Shown in pieces: positions 1 through 11,842 of a stretch of DNA of 64,000 bases. The position numbers and the translations under genes were made by a program. Numbering within the stretch: position 1 is the first letter of the stretch; each line of letters starts with the position of its first letter. Below the pieces are notes generated by a model, which saw nothing but the letters and a program-made list of their open reading frames with translations, searched no databases and was not told the origin of the DNA. The DNA comes from Bigelowiella natans CCMP2755 (Eukaryota; Cercozoa; Chlorarachniophyceae), in assembly GCA_000320545.1 (NCBI GenBank), contig ADNK01001509.1:62001-126000 (forward strand), given 5' to 3'.

Positions 1-136
1 TTCATAGGAAGGAAATAACACAGATAGTGGAGGGCATTTAAACCGAAAGAAATTAATAAAAATGAGTAGAGAAAGGGAAATGAAGAAGTGCAACAAGGCA
101 GCAGAGAGTATCATATTTATGATTCGGTCTCTTTAT

Positions 137-138
<2 letters not shown>

Positions 139-170
<32 letters not shown>
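139..170. repeat. (GT)n microsatellite
   Basis: An uninterrupted run of about 16 GT units, read directly. It makes misleading Cys-Val or Thr-His open frames on both strands. Confidence 0.95.
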
Positions 171-174
<4 letters not shown>

Positions 175-1064
175 GGGAAAATGAAGTTGTGCTTCTGCAA
201 GCGGTGGGGGACAGGAACATCTTTCACCCAATCTGTAGTAGAGCATGTGACAACAAGCAGTAGTCGCAAGTATAGAAGAAATAAAAAGAGCAAAAGAAGA
301 AGAAGAAGAAGAAGCAATCAACAACACACTATTCATTGGCTAGATTATCACGACACACCATGCAATGAAAGCCTGATATGGTGATGATTGTCCCCCTCCC
401 AAGACAAACGACATTTAAGGCCATAAAGATGGGCAGAGGAATCGAGATGAGTACACCGCTGATAGTAGAAAGTAGTAGCAGTTGTAGTGATAGTAACACC
501 AGATAATTACTTTTCTCTATCTGACACAGCCGAAGAGTATCCGTCTCCTGTCGTCGCTTCTGGCAGTATTCTTTAAAGCACAAGTGCGTGTGGGAGAGCA
601 GAATTGACATATGATGATGGGATGAGAGTGAATGAATGCGAGCGATATAATGATTTCCATAACCACCTTTCTACCATATTTTCCCTTCGCATTGATCACT
701 CTCACGGATATGATGTGGTAATCTAAATAACTGAATGCTCTAATGTACCCTCGCGAGCATGAGCCAGGAGGTCTCGTAGGCATTCACCTGGTGAGGTAAA
801 AGATGCTGATCATCATGATCATCATCATTAACATTATTATTATTATCATCAATATTATTATGGTTTTTTGTTATCTTCTGATGGAGTCTCCGGACCATCA
901 TGATGATGAGCTTTTATGCCGTATATATCTAGCAAAAGTGTGCTGATACGCACACAGACGCATCTACACACGCACAATTTCTAAATCTTCACCGGCGGGT
1001 CGGCAGCCAAATGGGTGATAGTAAGAACCAGCGTATGTGTGTAGAATCACCTAGACAATAACAT

Positions 1065-1202
1065 CAAAAACAACAACAACAACAACAACAACAAAAACAA
1101 CAACAGTTGAATTATTGGATTCGTGCGATTTTGCCATAGAGTTCTCTTGTTTTCTCCCTGTCCTTTCTTCTCTCCGTGGGGTGTGCGTGCGTTTTGTCGT
1201 TA

Positions 1203-1235
<33 letters not shown>
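1065..1235. repeat. (CAA)n followed by (GTT)n: imperfect inverted repeat
   Basis: A CAA-rich tract at about 1065-1107 is followed about 100 bases later by an uninterrupted GTT tract at 1203-1235. CAA and TTG are complementary, so the two arms could pair as a hairpin in the transcript or in single-stranded DNA. Confidence 0.75.
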
Positions 1236-2164
1236 ATGGATATATAGCTTGCTACTACTACTACCTCCACCACTCGGTTGTGTTGTGTGACCCAACTGCA
1301 AGAAGGAGTATCACCAACAACAAGAACCGCAAATGAGATCCAACCAAACATAATTGTCTACGCACACATACTACATATTTATAATATATACCTCAACACA
1401 TGTGTGGATATTAAATTCATGCAACAACGCTGTTTGATATGCTGCTTCAAACGATTTTTTAGAAGGTACTATTACACGTGGAAAGCTGTGTGGGATTTCT
1501 GGCTCTCCCCTCGGAACAACTCATGTGAGAAAGAGGAGCTTTTGCTGGACCTATCATGTACTCCCTTTTCATCGTCCCTATTGTTTTCAGTGATAATAAC
1601 ACACAACAGAATAGCAATGTCGTCAGTGCAAACCATAGGCTAGACCTGAAACACAGAACTCTCCTTGCAGTTTTTCCATGGTACGTATTAGTAAGTTTCA
1701 TGGATGAAAACAGTAAAATTTTAGATAAAAATAAGGTGAGAAATGCTGCTGCCTTTTCATCATTATCCTCGATGCACATTCCGCACCATTATCATCACCT
1801 CTTTTTACGCGTCTTCTCCGGGTCGAAGTAAAGCTTGTACTGCAATAATAAGCACTCATCAGGAGCAGCACTATCACAAATACGTGCGCTATGATAAACA
1901 TGCATACATTCATACACACATTCAATGCAAACAAAAGCATCTTGATATGATACTACGCTTGCCCGACCTGCACGCCATCGTCAAGTTGCGGCTCTAACGG
2001 GTAGAACTCATTGGATCCTCCTACACCATACAGATACACGTGCAGAGGAAGGGCTCACCAGACGCGTCCCAACGTAGATGTTTCTACGCTTTTCTATGCT
2101 AGAATCACCTTCTTCCATCCGCACCTCGATGGTTTTCTTGTTATTGTTTCGGTCGGTCCGCTCC

Positions 2165-2452
2165 ATGGCGTCGAGACGCGCTGCACGGGACACGGTTTCG
2201 CACTTGACCCACTCCACCACCCAAGACCCTGGAAACGTCGGGGAAGAAAGAGAATTACTTTACGGAGGATTTTGGTATTATAAGTGTCTGTTTGTTGATG
2301 CAAAGAGGTGATGACAGCTATCATGGAACATCTTCCTGCTTGCAGGGTCTGTTACTACTACCAGGGTTATTCGCCCCGCCTACGGGAAGGATGAATCGAG
2401 ACCAGCGACGGCGGTTTATCCTATGGTTTATGAAGAATTTGGATACCAATGA
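2165..2452 (+). CDS. Small spliced protein, 75 aa, unidentified
   Basis: Two-exon model: 2165-2285 and 2346-2452, phase 1 junction, intron 60 nt ending in a pyrimidine-rich stretch and GCAG. The start is the first ATG after a pyrimidine-rich leader. The N-terminus is basic and Ser/Thr-rich, followed by a hydrophobic aromatic patch (LLYGGFWYYKW, about residues 31-41) and a tail with a GKDESRPATA motif ending in Gln. The size and aromatic membrane-like patch would suit a small organelle membrane subunit, but I do not recognise a family. A stronger-looking donor at 2282 is out of phase with exon 2. The gene ends about 270 bases from the end of the next gene, which faces it. Confidence 0.45.
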
Positions 2453-2703
2453 GTAAATTCGGACGTATAGTATTAGCGCAGTTTTGGAAGAATTGGGGCG
2501 CAACAGCCATGCGTTTATGTGCGAAAGCTTCGAGCGACCAGCTAATTAAGTTGTTGAGGAGGAGAAGAAGAAGTCCTATGGACACCATATTTGTAGCCTG
2601 GGACAGTAAACGCCGTAGATCCGATCCGGTACGAGATCGGAGGACCGCATACTGAAAGCCGAAGGGAAGGAAGAAGAGGGTCAAAATAGCACGAATCTAT
2701 ATG

Positions 2704-2713
2704 TTTATTTATT
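2704..2713 (-). terminator. Polyadenylation signals of the 84-aa gene
   Basis: Reverse complement reads AATAAATAAA, giving two overlapping AATAAA hexamers 6-15 bases after the stop codon at 2719. Confidence 0.55.
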
Positions 2714-2718
2714 GTCGC

Positions 2719-3037
2719 TTAGTAATGTGCGACCACGAGTCGGCGCATGTATTTCCGCAGAGGATTCAAGTTCGGTGGCAGCGTAAGAGTGTTAGCTAGA
2801 GCCAGAATGCCTTCCGAAGCGAGGGATAGAGGCGCTGAGCACAAACACACAACGAAAACAAGATTAGCAGAAGGGAACGCCATTTGTTGCTTGCTCACCT
2901 TTAGACGCACGTAGTGGATTCATTGCACCTGAACGGGGGCCGACACTCTCGCTCATACGTTCAAGGGGAGAGGAAGAGGCGTGCCCCACCCTTCCGACAC
3001 GTCGATGATTCGTTTGTTGTAGGGTCCTGCTGACCAT
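2719..3037 (-). CDS. Small spliced protein, 84 aa, possibly organelle-targeted
   Basis: Two exons, 3037-2899 and 2834-2719, with a 64-nt intron (GTGAGC donor, internal CTAAT, pyrimidine-rich acceptor ending CTCAG). Phases agree and give 84 residues. The first ~30 residues are rich in Arg, Ser and Thr with no acidic residue until Glu28, as in a mitochondrial presequence. The C-terminus ends in a basic stretch (PLRKYMRRLVVAHY). Overlapping AATAAA signals on the minus strand lie just past the stop, at about 2704-2713. The family is not recognised. A signal-peptide-like open frame starting at 2883 is mostly intron and was discarded. Confidence 0.55.
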
Positions 3038-3039
3038 TG

Positions 3040-3080
3040 CCAACAACTTGCCAACAACTTGCCAGCCAACAACTTGCCAA
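3040..3080. repeat. Short tandem repeat (CCAACAACTTG unit)
   Basis: The word CCAACAACTTG occurs three or four times with small spacer changes, just upstream of the 84-aa gene's start on the opposite strand. It may be part of that gene's leader or promoter. Confidence 0.6.
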
Positions 3081-4553
3081 CATCATCATTCTTACTGTAA
3101 TTTCCCCCCCTATTTCCCCCCCTATTTTCCTCCCTATCGAATTATCAGGACGTTTGTTTTCGTTTTCAACAACACTTTTGCAACAAGCACAAGCTCAACA
3201 CATTTACACCCAAATTTCCATCCTAATTTCTGCCCTAATTTGCACCATCAGCCCTTGTTTTTGCCCGAGCAAGCAATCGAAGGAATCAAGCACTGACAGC
3301 CAGCTCTGCCAGTCTGAGGCTCGCGTGCGGTGCGTTGTGCGTTGTCAAGTCCCCATGCTGGCATGCACGTGGAGGGGATGACAGAAACAATTTTCACACT
3401 GGTCAAACACATTGTGGCATCAAGTGACCACCTCGTTGTCAGCAGCAACGAAACCACAGAGTGGATGAGCTTGTGGATGAGTTGTCATCACGATCAAAGC
3501 GATGCTTGTCCACATGCTGACCGAGCGCAGATCGATGCATGTAGCAAGCAGGCTGGCTAGCTGGCAGGAGGCCACAGTCATCTCGATTCATTGAGACCAC
3601 GGACAACGTGTTGGACACGAACTAGCGAAGAGGATGCACGCCAGTCTAGCAGTGCAAGCTAGCAATGAGAGTGCGACGTGCGATGTGGATCGAAATGTCG
3701 AAGTGAATCAAATCGTCACACACCTCTGTGTGCCTACCAACAATGGACAATGGCACTAGCCTAGGTGCGTGCACGTGCATTGTGCATCAAATGATGGCAG
3801 GACACCATGATCGGATGTGCATGCACAGCATCCACCGCACAAGCTACTAGCAAGGCTAGCAGATGCTCATGGCCTTCGTGGCTCCGCCAAGCGTGTTTTG
3901 CAACAAAGTGCATGTGCATTCATCAACCATTTCGCTGTGCCAGTTATTGTGTCCGCCGTGCATGGTCACAGCGTACATGCTGCACAGTTTGTTAATGCCT
4001 GGTGTTACCCACAGCGACACATATTTGAGGTGATCAGATGTGTTGTAGTTTTACGTTCATCTCTTTTTTAGTAAAACATACTTTTACACACCGATCATCG
4101 ATCATGCATCATCATTTTTAATTACTGGACATAGGCGGTGGCCAATGTAGTAGTAAAATCTATTCTCCTAATTAAACCCTATCCTTAAATCGAACTGATG
4201 AGGTGTATTTACATAAAACCTTGTACCAATTTCAAAACACACAGGACGGAAGAGGACAGCTCTTCCAACCATTTGCTACTTCCCTGCATTCTATACAGAT
4301 TGTTCCTGCTGCTGGATGTGGCATAAACGGAAGGTGGAGGGCACTTTCAACGGATAGTTCCCTTCGTAGTTGGTACCGGCATAGAGGTTTGAGAGGTTAC
4401 TACTGCTAAATTTGGGGGGGGGTTGAGAATGAATCTGAGATATTTGTCTCAATATATGCATCCTCGGATATGTAATTGATTTGTTCGTAAGGCAAATGTG
4501 CGTGGCTTTTGGGCATATAACCCTCTTTTCCACAGAGCCTTCTCTCTGGATCG
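3040..4553. other. Gene-free spacer with palindrome-rich tract
   Basis: No supported gene. The left part holds short tandem copies of a CCAACAACTTG unit near 3040-3080. From about 3300 to 4070 the sequence is unusually rich in GCATG, TGCATG, CATGC and CTAGC words and has no long frame. It lies immediately downstream of the RRM-LHC gene. An AT-rich part with a G run follows (about 4410-4425). Confidence 0.6.
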
Positions 4554-7325
4554 TTACTGGCCTATGGGGGTGAAAAACTGTGGCGTGAGCTCAACAATAC
4601 TCTTCCCGGTAAAGTACTCGGAGAGCACGAATGTCACCAGTGCAATCATTGCCAAGCGGCCATTATTAATCTCCCCTGCCTGAGCCCGTAATTGCCCCGG
4701 TCTATCGTCGGGATACAGCATAAGAGGATCGAAGCCAAGGTCACCAGGACTAACCTCAGTGAACACTGGCCTACCTGCCTCCCCCCTTGCAATCATGTCT
4801 GCGTTCTCGATGCGAATTTCCCCCTTGAGACCACGCTCTCCATAAAGCAGCTCCAACGTAATGGTTGCTCCGAGGATGCTGGACCAGAAGAGGGGAGAGA
4901 TCTGCTGCAGGTCACCCCCGTTGAGTACATCGGGGTTTCTACCATCTTGCGTGAGCAGAGGTGCCACCTTGAGCAAGTTAGCGAGAGCGGGATCGAACAG
5001 CTCCTGCAGCGGCCATGCGGCCGCAGCCAGCATAGCAAGGCGGCCATGCTTCACCTCTGCTAGGCGCATGCGACGCAGCATTTCCGGGTCCTTCTTCACA
5101 CCAAAGAGGTCGATATTGTAATCTGCTGGCATTTGCCCTTGCTGCTGCTGCTGCTGCTGCTGCTGGCCGTCAGCTTCCGAGGTGCTATCTTCCACTGGGC
5201 GGACCATTGTGTCCATATCGTCGAAGAAATCCTTCGCCGCCGAGGGGGGCGGAGCGACGCTTGAAGTTGTCGACGTCGCTGCGACCTGCTGATCTGACAA
5301 GGCAGCTCCCTTAGACTCAAGCAGAACCCTGTCGACATCAGAGCCAGCAACTGTGAGCACCGGTCTTAATGTAGCATCCGCTTCCGCCCCGACCTCCTTT
5401 TCTGGGTATAAGGAGCGAAGAACCGGTTCTCCATCGTCAGATGGTATCTCAATACTGTGCTTGACCTTGGATACTACTTTCTCCACGGCCTTCGGAGACA
5501 CAAAGTGAACGTGAGCTTCTTCACTGCCCGCCGCCATATCCAGGCCACTGACCGTACCGAATTTAGCGAAGTAGCTTTGGAGGAGCTCCTTGCTAGCACC
5601 CTGAGGAAAGTTAACTCGTATCGTGCGTGTGGGCGTACTGACGCTCTTGCTCATCTGTGCACTGGGGACCTCTCCGCGAATAGCGATGTCTTCTTCCTTG
5701 AGAGCCTTCTGCACGGCCAGATTGTGCCCCATCAGTCTGTGGTACTGCCCCATCACCTTCTCAGTCGTCTTTTCGTTTTTAAAGGTGACGAATCCAAAAC
5801 CCCGTGATTTTCCCGTTTTCTTGCTCGCCATCACAGTGGCGTCCTTGACGGGTCCGAACTGCGAGAAGTGAATCACCAAGTCGACAGCTGAGGCAGTTTT
5901 GTTAAGGTTACCGACAAAGATACGCGTTGTCGGCATAGATTCGACAGCTCCCGGACGATTGAGGGACTCCTGGCGGCGCTGCATCTTTTCTTGGCCGTCA
6001 TCGTCTGTGTACCATTTGAAGTCCCGGATGTTAATCGGCATGCGAAATGTTTTGGCTCTCTGCGAGATCTTGCTGCGCCATAGCTCCCGCGATCCTGGCT
6101 TCTTGAAGTCGAGGATAATACCTCGAGCATCTCCAGTGTCTTTGTTGTGGAAAAAGTGCGTATTCCTCGTGAGCAACTTCCCCCAGTCGTCACCCATCAT
6201 CTTTTGCACCCTGCTCTTTAATTCTCCAGGCGTTAAGACCGGATTGTCGCCCGTGATAAATTTGCTTTCGATAATTATAGGATATCGGTAGAAGCGTTTT
6301 ACACTCAAAGCACGTCGTTCGAAACCTACCGGTCGCTGTGCCCAGAACGTCGCCCAGCGATTACGTGCTGCGTTGATCTTAAAATCTAATACAAGGCCCC
6401 TCCCCTGCATCCATTGGCATCTCTTCACTAGTGTCTCAAACTCGCGACCCATCGACATCTGAACTTGCTCCACAGCGTCTTCGACGTAGCTGTCACTCTC
6501 GAGAATCAGAGGGAAGCTGTACTTAATGAAACTTTGTGCTGGGGCACCTAGTTGATCGTAATCGAGCTCCTCGCGGTCCGTTTCGACAAGGAATTCCTTC
6601 GTTTTCTCATGGCATCTCGATGCGGCAAGGGCCTTAGCGACCGTCGCTGGCATCAGACCTCCCCCCTCCATCTTATAGAGCTCCACTCTCCCGATCGACA
6701 AAGCTTCTGGTTGCGCCCATTCTCGCAAGCATAGAGATCGGAATTCGTCCGAGCGGAAGTCGACGACCAGTCCCCTCCCTTGGAGGTAGCGTACCTCACG
6801 AACCATCTTCGGATACGCGGCACCTAGACTACGAGCTACTGCCCGTTCTGAAAGAATTACACCTTCGCTAGATACCAGAAGGATAGGATAGTCTAGCTTC
6901 ACCGTACGAATCCACCCTGATAATAAGTATGTGCTGTCACAACTCTCTACTTTCTCATCTCGCTTAAACGACTTTGTACTCTCTTTCATAAACGGGTTGT
7001 CTGCGGTGATCAACATTTATTGTAAAAAAAATGATAATACGCTACCTTCCTTCACTTCTGAAGCCGAAGTCTTCGGCGCTTCTACATCAAGGTTCACATT
7101 TGCTGCCGCTGCGTTCCTTTCAACCACAGCTTTTAGTCTCAGCGAGTTCTGATTGGCTCTTGATTCATATCGTAATGGTTTTTTTGAAATACTAGAAAGT
7201 CTCAATCCTGCCTTAGCAGCAGGCCCCCTTGAAAAATGCGTTGGACTGGAGAGGCGGGAAAATGTCTTCGCTCCAGAGGACAAGGTTGCCGCGGCCAAGG
7301 GCACCAAAAGCAAAAGGCGAATCAT
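4554..7325 (-). CDS. Plastid-targeted fusion: three-repeat region + two RRMs + light-harvesting (LHC) domain
   Basis: Exons 7325-7046 and 7000-4554 give 908 aa; the intron is only 45 nt. Residues 1-20 form a signal peptide (MIRLLLLVPLAAATL), followed near 24 by AKTF and a basic Ser/Arg-rich transit-like region: the bipartite signal of complex plastids. Residues ~131-425 hold three related units, each with a P(I/L)(L/I)(L/I)(V/E) strand and a later (G/A)RG(L/I)-x-x-DF motif. An RRM with canonical RNP2 (IFVGNL) and RNP1 (KSRGFGFVTF) spans ~453-528, and a weaker RRM ~551-615. After a Gln run (~706-714), residues ~730-890 carry LHC helices with EVKHGRLAML and EINNGRLAMI, the usual chlorophyll-binding pattern, plus a middle helix. 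Everything from residue 94 on is one uninterrupted exon, so the fusion is not a joining artefact. It is predicted to bind plastid RNA and sit at thylakoids (inference). Confidence 0.9.
7001..7045 (-). other. 45-nt intron with in-frame stop and restart
   Basis: GTAGCG donor and CCGCAG acceptor. The length is a multiple of three. The intron carries an in-frame TAA directly followed by an in-frame ATG. If it were retained, the targeting peptide would be released as a short product and the ATG could start a form lacking the presequence. Confidence 0.75.
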
Positions 7326-8512
7326 AGCCGCTGCAGCGTCCCACCTCGTTTTCACAAACTGAATAATATCGCAAGAGGCGACAGATGCTAGTTTTCCACC
7401 CTGCAAGAAAGCATTGTGTCAGTCTCGCTTCATTTGTGATGTGGGAACACGTTATACGAGCCTTACACCACACATACAAACGCATACACACATGCGCTCT
7501 ATTGTAGTGGACGAGTATGTACGTGCTATGGCCTAAATACCCAGCCACCCGTGCAGCTTAATCAGGAAAAATCACAAAGATGAAGTAATCGCAATTCACA
7601 CCTATTCCACGTAGACGGCCCTGAATGGTGGAGCGAGGTGGGTTGTTAAAAAGATTACGTAAGATATTAAATTCATTAACATCTGCAGCTGAAATGCGAA
7701 TCGTTCAAAATTCAATGACTAATCCATCGAATGAGTCGACATTTATGTTGTCGTATCTCAAAATACCGATGAATGATGTTTTCCAATAAAACCCAGGTAA
7801 GGATTACGAGAAATGATCCGGTTTTAATTTAGTTATACTTGAAATTACCGGCAATTTTGTCCATAATCTTTTAGGTTATGAATGTCGTAGTGACGAATAA
7901 GAGCGTTTTTAATAAAGAGTGGAGCTTTTCGTTCCGAGTTTCAGAATAACCCATACGAAAGATTTAAGGTTTTACATTCCCCAGATCCTCCAGAAAAATC
8001 ACTCCTTTTTGAATTAATTAACTATGTTCGCTATTTAACCTATCGAATTATGACCTATTTAATCAGGTTTGTCTATTCGATTCCTATAGACAGAGATGGA
8101 AATTGAAAGATGACTACGTAATTGGAATTTATCTCCACATTTGCATTTATTCGTTAATTCATAGAAGTCGCATCATAAAATAGGGTTTTTATAGATCCAA
8201 AATGGAAAATACCCCGAGTTTAGAACTTGTTTCGACGATCTTAACCTGCATTGTTGTCGCTAGAAAGAGAGCGATTGCTCTCCTCGGCAGATCAGCAAAG
8301 AAAGAGAAGCCGTTCCAAAAAAAACAATTGAATGATTTGGTCAAAGAATCACGCTGAAAACATCTAAATCTACAAAACAATATTTTCTGACATAAAATCA
8401 GCAGTAGTTTTACCGACGACGGCCTCCAATCCATACCCATGGGACAGCACCTCCCCATCGTGTGGTAGACGGGGGGGGAGCGAAGCACATACGAGGCCGG
8501 GCTCTGCTTGCA
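7326..8512. promoter_or_regulatory. AT-rich head-to-head intergenic region
   Basis: This separates the divergently transcribed RRM-LHC gene (minus) and helical-repeat gene (plus), both encoding plastid-targeted products. It is AT-rich and lacks the CATGC/CTAG palindromes found downstream of genes. Both promoters must lie here. No TATA box or other motif could be assigned with confidence. Confidence 0.45.
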
Positions 8513-8885
8513 ATGAATTTTCCACTTTTGCACTTGGCTACGATTCTGATTGCAACTCTTCAAGGGATTGGGTTTCATCACGCCCTCGCATTATCGTATG
8601 CTGTGCCCCAAACCACACCGCTCTGCCGTCGAGCACAAGGAGTCTCAGCTTACTTCTCCGCATCCAGGCAAGTTATCCACAGCGGCTGATTTAGAGTGTT
8701 TGTAAGCGGTTATTTTTTCTTTGGGGTCGAATGGTGTGCAGCGAGAGCGATAGACACGTCGAACAGTTCAAACAACAGTTTTGTTCGGTATAGGTATTAT
8801 CGGTCTGGAACTCCATTTGGTTCGGCTCGTCGTCTCGAAAAGTCACATGGTAAAATTAGGTTATCTTTGAGCTACAGCAGCTATG

Positions 8886-8926
<41 letters not shown>

Positions 8927-9192
8927 AACAACAACTGCAAGTAGTACTCAACTACCACCACTACCATCATGATGGTTTGGATGCTTGAAGTTTCTTGTAC
9001 TAGTAAATGAGTGCGAGCCGTTGAGTGCTTCCCAGATTTCTTCACGAATACTCATCGTGCGACAGCATGCATTTATAAGTACATCATATCAACAAATGCG
9101 GATCTCTGCTTAGGAAAACTACGGTTTGAACGAGGCAGGTTTGTTCCCCTACAACGCGGCTGCCAGTTAAATCAACAGGTATTAACGACACA

Positions 9193-9241
<49 letters not shown>

Positions 9242-9772
9242 AGACACACACACACACACACACACACGAGTACAGCATGACGCGAACCAACATCCCAAGC
9301 GCGGAATTGCATCATCATCGTCGTCGTCGTCGTCGTCGTCATCATTCTTGCAACCCTGGTTGGACGAATAAACTATGATATCAGGAGAATAGTCATCATG
9401 GGAAGGATGAGGCACCGAGTGCGGAAGAGGAAGTCAAATCATTATTGGATAGCGGTGGAGATGCCCTGTTCCAAAAGCCCAATGACGTACAATGCTTGCT
9501 AAGCCGGATGGAGTTTCTTACCCGGGGCGGCCAAGCCGCGCTCATGTGCGTGTGTGACACTGACCGCTTTCCTCTTTTGCTAACACTTTTGGAGAATGAC
9601 AAATTCTTTTGCCGCAAATCGAAGAGCTAACTGTGTGAAAAACATCTAACGACGCAGGAAGGAGTTCGAGCACGATCCATCTGCAGAGCTTGAATGGCGT
9701 TCTTCAATACACCAGCTACCAGACTTAATACCGAGTTTGGATGCAAGTCAAATAAGGGTCTGGAGCATACTA

Positions 9773-9864
<92 letters not shown>

Positions 9865-10306
9865 AACGTGTGCGTCTCCCTCTCATATATCTCCTCCCGA
9901 TCTTCCTTCTTAAACCCCAGTGTCCACTTCTGCTTTGATTGATAAGTTTTCATTGATAACGTAGCTCGCAATGCTTGCACTGTCTCGCTTAAAAGATAAT
10001 GAGACCTACGACCGCATATTCGCCTCTCTTACGGATAGAGCGACGCATCTATTACAGCAAGGTTTTTGGAGACATAATAATCATTAGCTGGTATACCAAA
10101 GATTGCGGCTGATTAGTCAATGTCGTATTATTGACGATGCCGTATTCCCGTGTATCGCTACAATTTATTTTTATTGTTTTTATGATTAGATGAAGAAATT
10201 TCCCCTTTCTTGGTCGTGGACATTCTGTGGAGTCTTGCAAGTGAGAAGAATGAAAACAGAAGAATATAGAATGATGCAATCCTATCCTACTTCTATCCCC
10301 ACTGTG

Positions 10307-10354
<48 letters not shown>

Positions 10355-10856
10355 ATTCTACATGCGTGCGTGAAAGGATGCTTGGGCACAATAATTTAAG
10401 CCATACAGTGATGATTTGGGGGAATTATTAACGATGTTGTTGTTGTTGCTGCTGCTGTTGTTGTACTACTGTAGGACTAAAGAGACCTGCGCCACCTGTG
10501 TTTTACCAGCGCATACGGCAAATCATTCACTCGGATAAAGGTCATCAGCGAAAAATACTTTATTTTCCTCTCTAAGTTAGATCTACCATGCTCTTCTATT
10601 CTTCTCTTAAATTCCAACGTAAAGAAAAAGGGATCCGAAAATGGGGGGCAACTGTTGGTTTCCAACTTCTGTCTACTTCCCCGCCCGAAAAAGAGAGAAT
10701 GAGGGAGAGAGCTGTTTATCTTGTTCACTTGTTATCATCATTAGATTTGGACGTCTTCCGTCCGCATAAGCTGAGATGCCTCATACGTATCGTCTGGTCG
10801 ATGGGCAGAATGGTAATTCGTAGGGGGGGGAGGGAGGAGGAAGAGAGAGGGAGGGA

Positions 10857-10900
<44 letters not shown>

Positions 10901-11800
10901 AGAGGACGAACTCTTGAAGGCATGCATGTAGATGCAGCTTCTTCAATCTATCCGTCAATCATCATTTCATCCATCCTACGTTCAGATAAGTTTTAAAATC
11001 GAGCGGGAAGAAGTGGTGTTGGGTGAAGATGCAAAAGCGCGAGATATCCTACGACAGCGAATTTCCTCGGCTATGGCAGGTTGGTTTTGAAACCGTTCCT
11101 TTCGATCCAATACTGATTATGATGACAATGGGTGAGAACCCTGCATCTGTGTGTTTGCCGTTTTCTAACTTGAAGAAACAGTTTTGTATATTTGTGCGTG
11201 TTAAAGTCGGTATGTTGTCTGAAATCATCTGTTGATTTTCCAATATACCAGCTTAACCATGACTGACTGCTTCTAAGCAAGCGTGAGAGAAAGTATTGAT
11301 CCCCGGATTCTCCTTTCCCCTCCCCCTCCCTCAGAGACGATGTTAACAAAGAATCGGGGCTTACGTAGTGACATCTCGCTTCGATCTGTGTTCGATATGG
11401 TATAAGCCTCATTGTACGGAATATGCACGTTTTTGGTGCTCACATCAATGCAGCAGTGCAAGTTGTTGTCACCTGTCGCACTTAATAGCAGTTTTAGCGT
11501 TCAATTCCATGCAAAGCTATCAGCTTAGCCGAAATTTGTTATCATCACCGTGATCATCATTACCATCATCGTCACCACCACAACCATCATCATCGTCGTC
11601 ATCATCATCATCATCATCTAATCATTGTCGCACAAGAGTCATCATTGATTGCTGTATGACACATGTTAAAAAAATGTGCAGACTCTGGCTTCGCCTCCAC
11701 TCCAGCTGCAACTGGATGAAAGATTGAAAAATAAGCTTATTTGGTTTCTAGGGATCCGCGACAGGTAAAAATATAAGCAGGATACTACACTTATGGTCTC

Positions 11801-11842
<42 letters not shown>

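Larger units (their letters stand above)
1..2164. other. Gene-poor, repeat-rich stretch
   Basis: No convincing gene was seen on either strand. Open frames are short, low in complexity and contradicted by their neighbours. The stretch holds a GT dinucleotide tract near 139-170, a CAA-rich tract at about 1065-1107, a GTT tract at about 1203-1235 and AT-rich filler. Exons of a gene extending off the left edge cannot be excluded. Confidence 0.5.

Noticed and set aside
88-384. Overlapping frames rich in Cys-Val, Thr-His or poly-Leu on both strands
   Set aside because: They are translations of GT and AAG repeats; both strands are open equally.
2449-2655. Plus-strand 68-aa frame with poly-Arg
   Set aside because: It overlaps the end of the better-supported 75-aa gene in another frame and has no splice or family support.
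2719-2910. Minus-strand frame with a signal-peptide-like start
   Set aside because: The hydrophobic part is the intron of the 84-aa gene, with clear donor, branch and acceptor signals.
9084-9293. Poly Cys-Val and Thr-His frames
   Set aside because: Translations of the CA microsatellite in intron 1 of the helical-repeat gene.
9627-9980. Minus-strand frame with Thr-His and Arg-Glu runs
   Set aside because: It is antisense to exons 3 and 4 of the helical-repeat gene and consists mainly of the TC/TG repeat.
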